Assembly (NCBI GenBank): GCA_048296855.1
Contig: CP182631.1
Source: Pseudocolwellia sp048296855
GTDB taxonomy: Bacteria > Pseudomonadota > Gammaproteobacteria > Enterobacterales > Alteromonadaceae
Strand: one strand, 5' to 3'
Length of the DNA stretch: 64,000 nucleotides
In this document: in pieces, positions 1 to 7,677 of the stretch
How the letters are laid out: every line of letters begins with the position of its first letter
Position numbering within the stretch: the stretch's first letter is position 1
Notes under the pieces: generated by a model
Told to the model about the DNA's origin: nothing
What the model saw: only the letters and a program-made list of their open reading frames with translations
The model's database searches: none
Position numbers and translations under genes: made by a program

Positions 1-40
1 ACAGCCAGCTGTAAAAGTCCCGTTGAATTGCTTGTTATAT
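1..40 (-). repeat. attC site, partial at window edge (major class), of repeat cassette R1
   Basis: Only the right half is present: the GCCAGC arm, the AAAAGTCCCG stretch and the box GTTATAT at 34-40. The rest lies outside the window. Confidence 0.9.
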
Positions 41-287
41 GCCTGATAAACCTAAACATAAACACACAAGCAACTAGTAAAAACCGGTAGTAATAAACGC
101 ACTATAAATTGAGCTACCCACAAATGCCAGAACGAAATAATAGCTTTGCCAACAAAAGTCTTTTAAATAGGCAAAGCTTATTAGTGACTATTGAATAACG
201 ATAATAGCGAAACTAGTAGCAGCACATAAAAAAGTAAGATTGATAACAATATTTTTAGCTAAACAAACAATACTATTTGAGTGCATA
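41..287 (-). repeat. Repeat cassette element, copy R1
   Basis: A 247-bp member of the 18-copy family. It has the CAACTAG flank allele, loop allele A (GCC...GGC) and the ACTATTTGAG tail. The minus strand holds an open 32-codon frame at 188-286 starting MHSNS. There is no other coding content. Confidence 0.9.
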
Positions 288-382
288 TAACGCCTCATTC
301 AGAGGCTAAAAATTGATGGCCAAAATAGCGAGGCACGAGCAACGGCCAGCTGTTTTTAGTCCTTTGCAATGCCTTGTTAGGT
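288..382 (-). repeat. attC site, variant class, of cassette 384-806
   Basis: The left end is TAACGCCTCATTCAGAGGC and the right end CAATGCCTTGTTAGGT. The two halves pair despite differing in sequence from the major class, so arm bases have changed together. The GTTAGGT box is 376-382. Confidence 0.92.
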
Positions 383-383
383 T

Positions 384-806
384 TTAAATGCGTAAAACCT
401 TAAAAATTAATACCTTCATTACATCTGTAAAAGATATAGCTTTTTTAAACACGAAAAGTCTAAAAATCAATATTTGCATTGCTACCATAAAATAATACAT
501 AGGAAAAACATAGTAAAACAGAGGGAAAACAAAATAAAATAATAAACCTAAAGGGAAAGCTGTTAAAACATAGTAACCATAATGCTTATTTGTATATTTA
601 CAAATAAGCCAATGCATTGGATAACCGATAAATAGCCAGCCTAAAATAGAAAAGAATAAATAAAAGCTTAGATAAAGAAATAAAGATCCAATAGAGCTAA
701 AAATGTCATTAGTTGATTTTGCGATAACCCAAACATATGCAGAAAAAATGATACTGACATAACTTATACTTTTAATAATGGCGCTATCCCAATTACCAGT
801 ATTCAA
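384..806 (-). CDS. Cassette-encoded small polytopic membrane protein
   Basis: The product is 140 residues with about four hydrophobic segments (roughly 13-30, 38-60, 77-101 and 104-118), so it is probably an inner-membrane protein. I recognise no family. The proposed start is TTG at 806, preceded by a GGAG ribosome-binding sequence about seven bases upstream. An in-frame ATG with as good a signal was not seen. The stop falls two bases from the cassette's own attC, as usual for integron genes. It is flanked on both sides by copies of the repeat cassette. Its own attC is of a variant class, consistent with capture independent of the repeat family. Confidence 0.7.
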   Translation of the reverse strand: MNTGNWDSAIIKSISYVSIIFSAYVWVIAKSTNDIFSSIGSLFLYLSFYLFFSILGWLFIGYPMHWLICKYTNKHYGYYVLTAFPLGLLFYFVFPLFYYVFPMYYFMVAMQILIFRLFVFKKAISFTDVMKVLIFKVLRI

Positions 807-824
807 CTAATTCTCCGGAAAACC

Positions 825-917
825 TAACGCCCAATTAATGGGCTTTTATTGCTGGCTATAATTTGCGAGGGACGAGCACAGCCAGCTGTAAAAGTCCCGT
901 TGAATTGCTTGTTATAT
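825..917 (-). repeat. attC site, major class, of repeat cassette R2
   Basis: The left end TAACGCCCAATTAATGGGC and inner arms GCTGGC/GCCAGC define the major class. The right box is GTTATAT. The unpaired centre reads ATTTGCGAGGGACGAGC. The two halves pair over most of their length (CAATT/AATTG, TTTTA/TAAAA, GCTGGC/GCCAGC), giving the bottom-strand hairpin that IntI recognises. Confidence 0.95.
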
Positions 918-1165
918 GCCTGATAAACTTTAACTTAATTACTGAAGTTCAAAGTAAAAGACGGTAGTTTTAAATGAACTATAAATTGAGCTACCCACAA
1001 TTGCCAAAACGAAATAATAGCTTTGCCACAAAAGTCTCTTTAACAAGGCAAAGCTTATTAGTGACTATTGAAAAACGACAATAGCGAAACTCATAGCAAC
1101 GTTTACAAAGGTAAAAGTTGATAACCAAATTGTTAGCTAAAGCACCCTACTTCATGAATTGCATA
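918..1165 (-). repeat. Repeat cassette element, copy R2
   Basis: It has the TTCAAAG flank, loop allele A and the CATGAATTG-type tail. The frame that starts at the attC border stops after five codons, so the 32-codon ORF is absent. Confidence 0.9.
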
Positions 1166-1257
1166 TAACGCCCAATTAATGGGCTTTTATTGCTGGCTAT
1201 AATTGCGAGGGACGAGCACAGCCAGCTGTAAAAGTCCCGTTGAATTGCTTGTTATAT
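1166..1257 (-). repeat. attC site, major class, of repeat cassette R3
   Basis: Right box GTTATAT at 1251-1257; centre ATAATTGCGAGGGACGAGC. Confidence 0.95.
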
Positions 1258-1506
1258 GCCTGATAAATCTAAACTTAAATACAAAAGTTCAAAGTAAAAG
1301 ACGGTAGTAATAAATGCACTATAAATTGAGCTACCCACAAATACCAGAACGAAATAATAGCTTTGTTACATTACGAAGTAATAAAAACAACAAAGCTTAT
1401 TAGTGACTATTGAAAAACGATAATAGCGAAACCCGTAGCAACGTTTACAAAAGTACTTTTGATAACAATATTTTTAGCTAAAGCACCCTACTACATGAAT
1501 TGCATA
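1258..1506 (-). repeat. Repeat cassette element, copy R3
   Basis: It has the TTCAAAG flank and loop allele B with hairpin ATTAC-GAA-GTAAT nested in GTT...AAC. The tail is the CATGAATTG type and there is no 32-codon ORF. Confidence 0.9.
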
Positions 1507-1598
1507 TAACGCCCAATTAATGGGCTTTTATTGCTGGCTAAAATAGCGAGGGACGAGCACAGCCAGCTGTAAAAGTCCCGTTGAATTGCTTGTTATAT
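1507..1598 (-). repeat. attC site, major class, of repeat cassette R4
   Basis: Right box GTTATAT at 1592-1598; centre AAATAGCGAGGGACGAGC. Confidence 0.95.
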
Positions 1599-1844
1599 GC
1601 CTGATAAACCTAAACTTAAATACTGAAGTTTAAAGTAAAAGACGGTAGTAATAAATAAACTATAAATTGAGCTACCCACAAATACCAGAACGAAATAATA
1701 GCTTTGCAACAAAAGTCTTTTAAATAGGCAAAGCTTATTAGTGACTATTGGAAAACTACAATAGTGATACTCGTAGCAGCACTTACAAAAGTAAAAGTTA
1801 GCAACTAAATTATTAGCTAAAGCACCCTACTTCAGAATTGCATA
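1599..1844 (-). repeat. Repeat cassette element, copy R4
   Basis: It has a TTTAAAG flank variant and loop allele A with GCAAC in place of GCCAAC. The tail is a shortened TTCAGAATTG form and there is no 32-codon ORF. Confidence 0.9.
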
Positions 1845-1940
1845 TAACGCCCCAAACAGAGGCAAATAATTGTTGGCTAAAATAAGCGACGCAGGAGCAA
1901 AGCCAACTGTTATTTGTCCTGCTGATTTGGCTTGTTAGGT
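1845..1940 (-). repeat. attC site, variant class, of the non-coding cassette 1941-2206
   Basis: The left end is TAACGCCCCAAACAGAGGC. Inner arms are GTTGGC/GCCAAC, a paired change from GCTGGC/GCCAGC. The right box is GTTAGGT. Confidence 0.92.
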
Positions 1941-2206
1941 GCTTAACCAATACTTGCGCGGTTTACCGCCAAAACACTTAACAAAGGCACAAAGCTATAA
2001 TTCAAAATTAAAGTGAGAAAGTTTAACCGAGAAAAGAATACTTGAATTGAAAAGTCCTTTTCACAGAAGTTAATGATTTTTCCTTAATCACCTGATTTTG
2101 ATAAAACACAAAATTAAAAACTTAAAAGTTTAACCTTGTTAACAAAGCATAATACTTTAAATTCAAAGCCGATTTAAAACAATAATAAACATAAAGAAAA
2201 AACACC
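1941..2206. other. Non-coding cassette unlike the 18-copy repeat
   Basis: This is a 266-bp cassette with no ORF longer than about ten codons on the minus strand. Near its attC it contains a compact perfect hairpin, GCGG-TTTA-CCGC (about 1958-1969), followed by an AT-rich stretch with many short A/T runs. Its attC is a variant, so it is probably an independent cassette. Its function is unknown. Confidence 0.75.
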
Positions 2207-2298
2207 TAACGCCCAATTAATGGGCTTTTATTGCTGGCTAAAATTGCGAGGGACGAGCACAGCCAGCTGTAAAAGTCCCGTTGAATTGCTTGTTATAT
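2207..2298 (-). repeat. attC site, major class, of repeat cassette R5
   Basis: Right box GTTATAT at 2292-2298; centre AAATTGCGAGGGACGAGC. Confidence 0.95.
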
Positions 2299-2546
2299 GC
2301 CTGATAAATCTAAACTTAAATACAAAAGTTCAAAGTAAAAGACGGTAGTAATAAACGCACTATAAATTGAGCTACCCACAAATGCCAGAACGAAATAATA
2401 GCTTTGCCACAAAAGTCTCTTTAAAAAGGCAAAGCTTATTAGTGGCCATTGAAAAACTACAATAGCGAAACTCGTAGCAGCGCATAAAAAAGTAAAAGTT
2501 AGTAACTAAATTCTTAGCTAAACCACCTTACTACATGAATTGCATA
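2299..2546 (-). repeat. Repeat cassette element, copy R5
   Basis: It has the TTCAAAG flank, loop allele A and the CATGAATTG tail. A GTGGCCATTG change weakens the third stem. There is no 32-codon ORF. Confidence 0.9.
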
Positions 2547-2638
2547 TAACGCCCAATTAATGGGCTTTTATTGCTGGCTAAAATTGCGAGGAACGAGCAC
2601 AGCCAGCTGTAAAAGTCCCGTTGAATTTCTTGTTATAT
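2547..2638 (-). repeat. attC site, major class, of repeat cassette R6
   Basis: It differs from the class by GAATTTCTTG instead of GAATTGCTTG next to the GTTATAT box. Confidence 0.95.
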
Positions 2639-2884
2639 GCCTGATAAACCTAAACATAAATACACAAGCAACTAGTAAAAGGCGGTAGTAATAACCACAC
2701 TATAAATTGAGCTACCCACAAAAGCCAGAACGAAATAATAGCTTTGCCACAAAAGTCTTTTAAATAGGCAAAGCTTATTAGTGACTATTGAATAACGATA
2801 ATAGCGAAACTCGTAGCAGCGTTTACAAAAGTAAGGTTGATAACAATATTTTTAGCTAAACCAACCATACTATTTGAGTGCATA
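2639..2884 (-). repeat. Repeat cassette element, copy R6
   Basis: It has the CAACTAG flank, loop allele A and the ACTATTTGAG tail. The 32-codon frame is open at 2785-2883. Confidence 0.9.
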
Positions 2885-2982
2885 TAACGCCTAATTAACA
2901 GGCAAAAAATTGTTGGCTAAAATTAGCGAGGCACGAGCAAAAAGCCAACTGTTTTTTGTCCTTGTTTAATTTCTTGTTAGAA
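2885..2982 (-). repeat. attC site, variant class, of cassette 2983-3624
   Basis: The left end is TAACGCCTAATTAACAGGC, the arms are GTTGGC/GCCAAC and the right box is GTTAGAA. The box directly abuts the stop codon of the gene. Confidence 0.92.
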
Positions 2983-3624
2983 TTATTTTGCAATTACAAA
3001 GACATTATTTACAAGTTCTTTTTGTATTTCTAATCCTGACTTTTCAATAAGGTTAAACATATCACTTGTTGGTGACAGTGAATCAAGTTCACAACTAAAC
3101 TTTCTTTTTAAATCAGTTTTATACATGGAAGAGACACCAATTAATTTTTTCGATGATAGACTATAAACATACAAACCTGCGAAGGTATTTAGGGCGTTTT
3201 CCCTAGCATAATATCCACCTGTAGAATTATAACGAAGACTACCATCATAAATTACTAAGGTATCAATCGATTTGGCAGCAATAACTGATTCATTAAATTT
3301 GATATTTTTAAAAGACGAAGCACCTTTTTCATCTTTTTTATAAGTAACTAAGTCACTATTTAAAGGTTCAACAACAAAGTTTAAATTAGATAGTTTTTCA
3401 GTAATTTTAGTGGTAAGCACTTCATTGAACTTATTGGGGATTTTATAATTATTTTCTTTGTTGTTAAAGATAGTAAAACCAATGTATTTACATAATAGAT
3501 CATCACCAATCGTAGAAATAACACCTATTTTTCCTAAAGCCTCTTTGTTGCTTATCGTTAGTGGTTTGTTCTCAGTTGCTGCACAACCAGATAGTAAAAA
3601 AACAATTAATAATAACCTAAACAT
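2983..3624 (-). CDS. Cassette-encoded putative lipoprotein
   Basis: The product is 213 residues. The N-terminus MFRLLLIVFLLSGCAATENK is a type II signal peptide with lipobox LLSGC, so Cys14 is the probable lipidated residue. The mature part is mixed alpha/beta, with a Cys pair distant in sequence (near 45 and 178). I do not recognise a family. The ATG start is preceded by AAGGAT at good spacing. The stop touches the attC box. It probably sits in the periplasm or on the inner face of the outer membrane. Confidence 0.75.
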   Translation of the reverse strand: MFRLLLIVFLLSGCAATENKPLTISNKEALGKIGVISTIGDDLLCKYIGFTIFNNKENNYKIPNKFNEVLTTKITEKLSNLNFVVEPLNSDLVTYKKDEKGASSFKNIKFNESVIAAKSIDTLVIYDGSLRYNSTGGYYARENALNTFAGLYVYSLSSKKLIGVSSMYKTDLKRKFSCELDSLSPTSDMFNLIEKSGLEIQKELVNNVFVIAK

Positions 3625-3644
3625 TGGGGATATCCTTATAATTC

Positions 3645-3741
3645 TAACGCTTTGCTAAGCGGCAATAAAATAGCTGGCTAAAATTAGCGAGGAACGAGCA
3701 AAAGCCAGCTGTTTTTTGTCCGTTTAAGCAACTTGTTATAT
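3645..3741 (-). repeat. attC site, variant class, of cassette 3744-4160
   Basis: The left end TAACGCTTTGCTAAGCGGC is the most diverged of the array. Arms are GCTGGC/GCCAGC and the right end is GCAACTTGTTATAT. Confidence 0.9.
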
Positions 3742-3743
3742 TT

Positions 3744-4160
3744 TTAAAAGCTAAATTCAAAATCCCAATCAAAGTTAAACTCGGTTGTGCCTTCAGGGTA
3801 TTTAAACTCCATCGGAAAACTTTCACCTTTTAAGGTTATGCTTCCATTAATAAACACAACTTCACCGTTTGAAACCCGTGAACCTTCAATTACTGCGGAA
3901 CCTAAATCTCCAGAAAATGAAATACTCTCTCGCTCTTCTATGCTTTCATCGTACTGACCTGATATTACTCGTTCGACTTCTGAAATATTGCCAGTCACCT
4001 CAGTGATAACTTTGGTATTATTGAGTAGTTCAATAATTGCAACTCTTTCTTGTTCTTCTTCTTTTTGAAGCCCTATAACAACCAAGTAAACAAAAAGTGC
4101 ATAAAGCACGGCTCCAATACCTATTAATATGAATAAGTATTTAAGTCCTTTTCTTAACAT
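3744..4160 (-). CDS. Cassette-encoded single-pass membrane protein
   Basis: The product is 138 residues. One hydrophobic helix at about 8-31 is followed by a Glu-rich linker and a beta-rich C-terminal domain. The domain pattern (VTGNISEVERVISG ... SGDLGSAVIEG ... VVFINGSITLKG) is loosely like the Coa1/Tim21 fold seen in small cytochrome-oxidase assembly factors. That resemblance is only an impression. The ATG is preceded by GGAG at good spacing. The topology predicts a small extracytoplasmic domain. Confidence 0.65.
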   Translation of the reverse strand: MLRKGLKYLFILIGIGAVLYALFVYLVVIGLQKEEEQERVAIIELLNNTKVITEVTGNISEVERVISGQYDESIEERESISFSGDLGSAVIEGSRVSNGEVVFINGSITLKGESFPMEFKYPEGTTEFNFDWDFEFSF

Positions 4161-4184
4161 AAACTCCGATCCTGATTAAAAATA

Positions 4185-4281
4185 TAACGCCCCACTAAGG
4201 GGCTAAAAATTGTTGGCTATAATACCGAGCGGAGCGAAAGTAGCCAACTGTTTTTAGTCCCGCTTGAGTGGCTTGTTAGGT
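4185..4281 (-). repeat. attC site, variant class, of cassette 4276-4959
   Basis: The left end is TAACGCCCCACTAAGGGGC and the arms are GTTGGC/GCCAAC. The centre GAGCGGAGCGAAAG is unlike the other sites. The right box GTTAGGT supplies the TAA stop of the gene. Confidence 0.92.
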
Positions 4282-4959
4282 GCACTTTGCTTCCAGTCGG
4301 ATAGCTCCAATGGATAAATAATAATATAACCAAAATACCCCTGGCACTGAAACCCAATACTGTCCATATACTGTAGACAAACAAGTTAAAATAATGGTTA
4401 TGAATGATACAAAAATAATCCATGGATTAAGCTTAAAGCTAAGTGAAGAAGATATAGGTAAAGGAGTTATTTTAACTTTAGTTACCGGAGTCTGACCTAT
4501 TGAGATAAATAACAAATGCAACATTGACCAAATAAAAAGTACAATAAAAATAATGGGGATACCTGATAATGGAATACCTATTGAGTCTGCCCAGTGAGGA
4601 AACTCACCTCGAAATAACCCTTGAAATAAATCAAAAACTGAACCAGCAGCAGTAATAAATGGAAGAGTGAAAGCTAATAGTATTAACAAAGGTTTATTTG
4701 GCGTTTTAATTTTACCTTTACCAAGTTTTAAAAGTAACATTAGAATAAATAAGAATGAAATGATGGTTATACCAAGATCTTGTAGCAAATATTTAGGTGT
4801 TAGCATTTCCTCTCTTAAAGCATAAAATTCAGCACTTTGAGAGTTATCCAACGACATATATTGTTGGTTAAATAACTCAGGATCTGAATATGGCTCTAAG
4901 ATGAAAGAGTAAAGTAACAAACTTACCCCAATTAAGAATACGAAAATAGCAGCTTTCAT
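4276..4959 (-). CDS. Cassette-encoded polytopic membrane protein
   Basis: The product is 227 residues from the ATG (MKAAIFVFLIG...). About five or six hydrophobic segments cover residues 1-20, 58-80, 90-105, 130-155 and two near the C-terminus. No family is recognised. A GTG two codons upstream (4965) could also start it. I prefer the ATG because the upstream attC provides an AGG at ribosome-binding distance. The stop codon is the TAA inside this cassette's attC box, so the gene physically overlaps the recombination site. Confidence 0.7.
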   Translation of the reverse strand: MKAAIFVFLIGVSLLLYSFILEPYSDPELFNQQYMSLDNSQSAEFYALREEMLTPKYLLQDLGITIISFLFILMLLLKLGKGKIKTPNKPLLILLAFTLPFITAAGSVFDLFQGLFRGEFPHWADSIGIPLSGIPIIFIVLFIWSMLHLLFISIGQTPVTKVKITPLPISSSLSFKLNPWIIFVSFITIILTCLSTVYGQYWVSVPGVFWLYYYLSIGAIRLEAKCT

Positions 4960-4966
4960 GTGCACC

Positions 4967-5058
4967 TAACGCCCAATTAATGGGCTTTTATTGCTGGCTA
5001 AAATTGCGAGGGACGAGCACAGCCAGCTGTAAAAGTCCCGTTGAATTGCTTGTTATAT
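4967..5058 (-). repeat. attC site, major class, of cassette 5059-5469
   Basis: This is a major-class sequence attached to a coding cassette; right box GTTATAT at 5052-5058. Confidence 0.95.
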
Positions 5059-5469
5059 TTACTTTACACTCACTATCTCATACCAATTTTCGTATGGTGG
5101 TGATGGATACTTAATTTGCTTAATACCAGTTAAAAAACAATTAACTCCATTAGTATCTAGCTCGGATCTAGCATCAATAACATCGCCTGATTTGTTTAAA
5201 ACGAAGATAAACTTAAACGACTTGATACCTTCTTTCTGTATTAACGGTCGGCACTTTTTTGCTACTGGCGACCAAAATTTATTATGCTCTGGAATCAATT
5301 CATATACTTCATATTGAAACCCTTTTTTAGTTTTTGATTGGAGCTTGTGTAACTTTGCTAAGTCAGAATAACTAAAGTTGTTTTTATAAGCGAATTCAGA
5401 TTCAGTGTTATTTCGGGAAGCGCATGCGCCAATTAGAAAAACAAAGAAAATAATAATAGAAAGTTTCAA
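5059..5469 (-). CDS. Cassette-encoded small lipoprotein
   Basis: I place the start at TTG 5469, after an AGGGAG ribosome-binding sequence. This gives MKLSIIIFFVFLIGACASRN, a clear type II signal with lipobox LIGAC, and a 136-residue product. A longer reading from a TTG inside the upstream attC would bury the signal peptide and is unlikely. The mature domain has Cys near the centre and a C-terminal pattern ending YENWYEIVSVK. It slightly recalls TonB-C-like or envelope accessory domains. No family is assigned. Confidence 0.7.
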   Translation of the reverse strand: MKLSIIIFFVFLIGACASRNNTESEFAYKNNFSYSDLAKLHKLQSKTKKGFQYEVYELIPEHNKFWSPVAKKCRPLIQKEGIKSFKFIFVLNKSGDVIDARSELDTNGVNCFLTGIKQIKYPSPPYENWYEIVSVK

Positions 5470-5495
5470 AATATGCTCCCTGCTGATTGTAAATA

Positions 5496-5587
5496 TAACG
5501 CCCAATTAATGGGCTTTTATTGCTGGCTAAAATTGCGAGGGACGAGCACAGCCAGCTGTAAAAGTCCCGTTGAATTGCTTGTTATAT
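5496..5587 (-). repeat. attC site, major class, of repeat cassette R7
   Basis: Right box GTTATAT at 5581-5587. Confidence 0.95.
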
Positions 5588-5834
5588 GCCTGATAAATCT
5601 AAACTTAAATACAAAAGTTCAAAGTAAAAGACGGTAGTAATAAATGCACTATAAATTGAGCTACCCACAATTGCCAGAACGAAATAATAGCTTTGCCAAC
5701 AAAAGTCTTTTAAATAGGCAAAGCTTATTAGTGACTATTGAAAAACGATAATAGCGAAACCCGAAGCAACGTGTACAAAAGTATTTTTGATAACAACCTT
5801 TTTAGCTAAAGCACCCTACTACATGAATTGCATA
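5588..5834 (-). repeat. Repeat cassette element, copy R7
   Basis: It has the TTCAAAG flank, loop allele A (GCCAAC...ATAGGC) and the CATGAATTG tail. There is no 32-codon ORF. Confidence 0.9.
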
Positions 5835-5934
5835 TAACGCCCAATTAACAGGCAAAAAATGGTTGGCTAAAATAAGTGAACGTAGTGAACAAAAAGCCAA
5901 CTGTTTTTTGTCCTTGTTTAATTTCTTGTTATAT
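5835..5934 (-). repeat. attC site, variant class, of cassette 5936-6580
   Basis: The left end is TAACGCCCAATTAACAGGC and the arms are GTTGGC/GCCAAC. The centre AAGTGAACGTAGTGAAC is longer than usual. The right box GTTATAT lies one base from the stop. Confidence 0.92.
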
Positions 5935-5935
5935 T

Positions 5936-6580
5936 TCAATATCGTTGAACTTTGTTAGGAAGCTCTGATAACTTATCGCTTGGGCAAACCATCGTGATAT
6001 CTCGAATATCACCAATAGGTAATTTTATAAATTCTTTTGACATTTGTACTTCTGAATCTAGCACAAACCTGAATTCACTTTGATATTCATATTCTGAGAA
6101 CTTCCTAAAAGGTCCCATTTTACCGTGATGAACCTTTTTATCTATATATTCTACAGGAGCTTGAAATAATCCCATTTCTTTTTTGATTGAAGCAGTTTTT
6201 ATACGTTTAATAAACTCTTTCAAATCTTTAATAACAACTGCAACATCTCCAAATTCCATATTTCGTTTGTCGAACTCATAACTTTTTTTAGTTGTGAACA
6301 TATATAGACAAAGAATATTACGGGACTTTTTATTATTATATCTGTAAATCAAAGGGCTTTTAGCTCCTCCGATAGGTACCCATTTACCTTCCTTGTCTTT
6401 AATAGATATGTTTTTAAATTGAATAGCTTCATCAGCCCCTTCATTAGGATCAGAACGAAGAAACCCATCATTATCTATTCGAGTGAAAAAAGCATCACTA
6501 TTCAGATGTAAATTACCATCAAGAAAATCATTCAAAAAATCTTGAGGGAGTATTTTGGCTAATATTACACCGTACGACAT
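5936..6580 (-). CDS. Cassette-encoded DUF2971-like protein (tentative)
   Basis: The product is a soluble protein of 214 residues. The N-terminal pattern (FLDGNLHLNSDAFFTRIDN ... RSDPNEGADE) and the later EYQSEFRFVLD resemble DUF2971-type proteins. In those, a short helix and 'G.L.f.s...Fnd..EG' precede a 'kEFRf' strand. They are common in accessory DNA, sometimes near defence genes, and have no settled biochemical role. There is no signal peptide or membrane segment. The ATG has AAGGAT at good spacing. Family placement is by eye only. Confidence 0.6.
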   Translation of the reverse strand: MSYGVILAKILPQDFLNDFLDGNLHLNSDAFFTRIDNDGFLRSDPNEGADEAIQFKNISIKDKEGKWVPIGGAKSPLIYRYNNKKSRNILCLYMFTTKKSYEFDKRNMEFGDVAVVIKDLKEFIKRIKTASIKKEMGLFQAPVEYIDKKVHHGKMGPFRKFSEYEYQSEFRFVLDSEVQMSKEFIKLPIGDIRDITMVCPSDKLSELPNKVQRY

Positions 6581-6595
6581 AGTATCCTTGAAATA

Positions 6596-6690
6596 TAACG
6601 CCTCACTCAGAGGCTAAAAATTGATGGCTAAAATAGCGAGGCACGAGCAATAGCCAGCTGTTTTTAGTCCTTTGCAGTGACTTGTTATGT
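6596..6690 (-). repeat. attC site, variant class, of cassette 6697-7047
   Basis: The left end is TAACGCCTCACTCAGAGGC and the right end GCAGTGACTTGTTATGT. Confidence 0.92.
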
Positions 6691-6696
6691 GCAATT

Positions 6697-7047
6697 TTAA
6701 CCAAGCCACTCAGCCAGTACATCAGAGGAAGAAAAACCTAACATCATTATATTGTTTGGACTATCTCCAAATCCGAGGGCAAATTCATTTTCACTTGCGA
6801 TAGTAAGTAACCAATTATCCTTACATTGAGCTATACACCAAACCTCTGATGATTGATATTTATCCAAATAATATTCAGGAAAACAAGCGGAAGTTACATT
6901 AGCTTTCACTGGTTCAATAACATTAGCAATCAATTTATCTGTAACTTCAATTACATATTCATCATAGTCACGCCCTTTAGGAGTAATGACTTGAGAATCA
7001 TCTGAAATTGCTTCATTAATTTTAAATATTGCTGCAGATTTATTCAT
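6697..7047 (-). CDS. Cassette-encoded hypothetical protein
   Basis: The product is an acidic soluble protein of 116 residues with no signal peptide. The second half (EVWCIAQCKDNWLLTIASEN then FALGFGDSPNN) looks like a compact beta-rich domain of the sort seen in immunity-type or integron proteins, but I recognise no family. The ATG follows the upstream attC by six bases and has no clear ribosome-binding sequence of its own. Confidence 0.65.
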   Translation of the reverse strand: MNKSAAIFKINEAISDDSQVITPKGRDYDEYVIEVTDKLIANVIEPVKANVTSACFPEYYLDKYQSSEVWCIAQCKDNWLLTIASENEFALGFGDSPNNIMMLGFSSSDVLAEWLG

Positions 7048-7053
7048 AGCACA

Positions 7054-7145
7054 TAACGCCCAATTAATGGGCTTTTATCGCTGGCTATAATTGCGAGGAA
7101 CGAGCACAGCCAGCTGTAAAAGTCCCGTTAAATTGCTTGTTAGGC
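7054..7145 (-). repeat. attC site, major class, of cassette 7170-7535
   Basis: It differs by TTATCGCTGGC and CCCGTTAAATTGC. The right box GTTAGGC differs from the usual GTTATAT. Confidence 0.95.
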
Positions 7146-7169
7146 GTGATTAATATAATGTAAATATGC

Positions 7170-7535
7170 TTACGAATTATGCCTCATCCCTTGAATATAA
7201 ACTTTAAAGTTAGAAAATGAATCAGTATCTGTAATCGATGATGTTACTAAACCTCTAGTCTCTTCATCAGAGTACGCATCTATAACTGACCAAAGAAAGT
7301 ATATTGCATCGAAGGTTTCATCATCGTACTTTAGGCTTTTAACTTTCATGATTGAAGATATGTATTCCGTTAAATACTTTCCAATAATATTTGAATTAAA
7401 GAAGTCGTCTTTATTAATGAAATCATTAATACTTTCCACAATCTCAATTGTTAAAAAAGCATCTTCTTTTTCTCCATTCTCTTGAATTAACAACTTAACA
7501 TTTTCAATAAATTTTACAATTACATCCTTATTCAT
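7170..7535 (-). CDS. Cassette-encoded acidic helical protein
   Basis: The product has 121 residues, is rich in Asp/Glu/Ile/Phe and has no signal or membrane segment. It is probably all-helical (N-terminal IVKFIENVKLLIQENGEKED...). The ATG follows AAAGGAAG at good spacing. The family is unknown. The 24 bases between the stop and the attC box are non-coding. Confidence 0.65.
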   Translation of the reverse strand: MNKDVIVKFIENVKLLIQENGEKEDAFLTIEIVESINDFINKDDFFNSNIIGKYLTEYISSIMKVKSLKYDDETFDAIYFLWSVIDAYSDEETRGLVTSSITDTDSFSNFKVYIQGMRHNS

Positions 7536-7584
7536 ACGACTTCCTTTTATTAATTAAATTAAAATGAACCAAACGATAAACGCC

Positions 7585-7677
7585 TAACGCCCAATTAATG
7601 GGCTTTTATTGCTGGCTAAAATTTGCGAGGAACGAGCACAGCCAGCTGTAAAAGTCCCGTTCAATTGCTTGTTATAT
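7585..7677 (-). repeat. attC site, major class, of repeat cassette R8
   Basis: It differs by CCCGTTCAATTGC in the right half. Confidence 0.95.

Noticed and set aside
4217..4423. 68-codon minus-strand ORF overlapping the gene at 4276-4959
   Set aside because: It is in another frame of a better-supported membrane-protein gene and runs through the attC.
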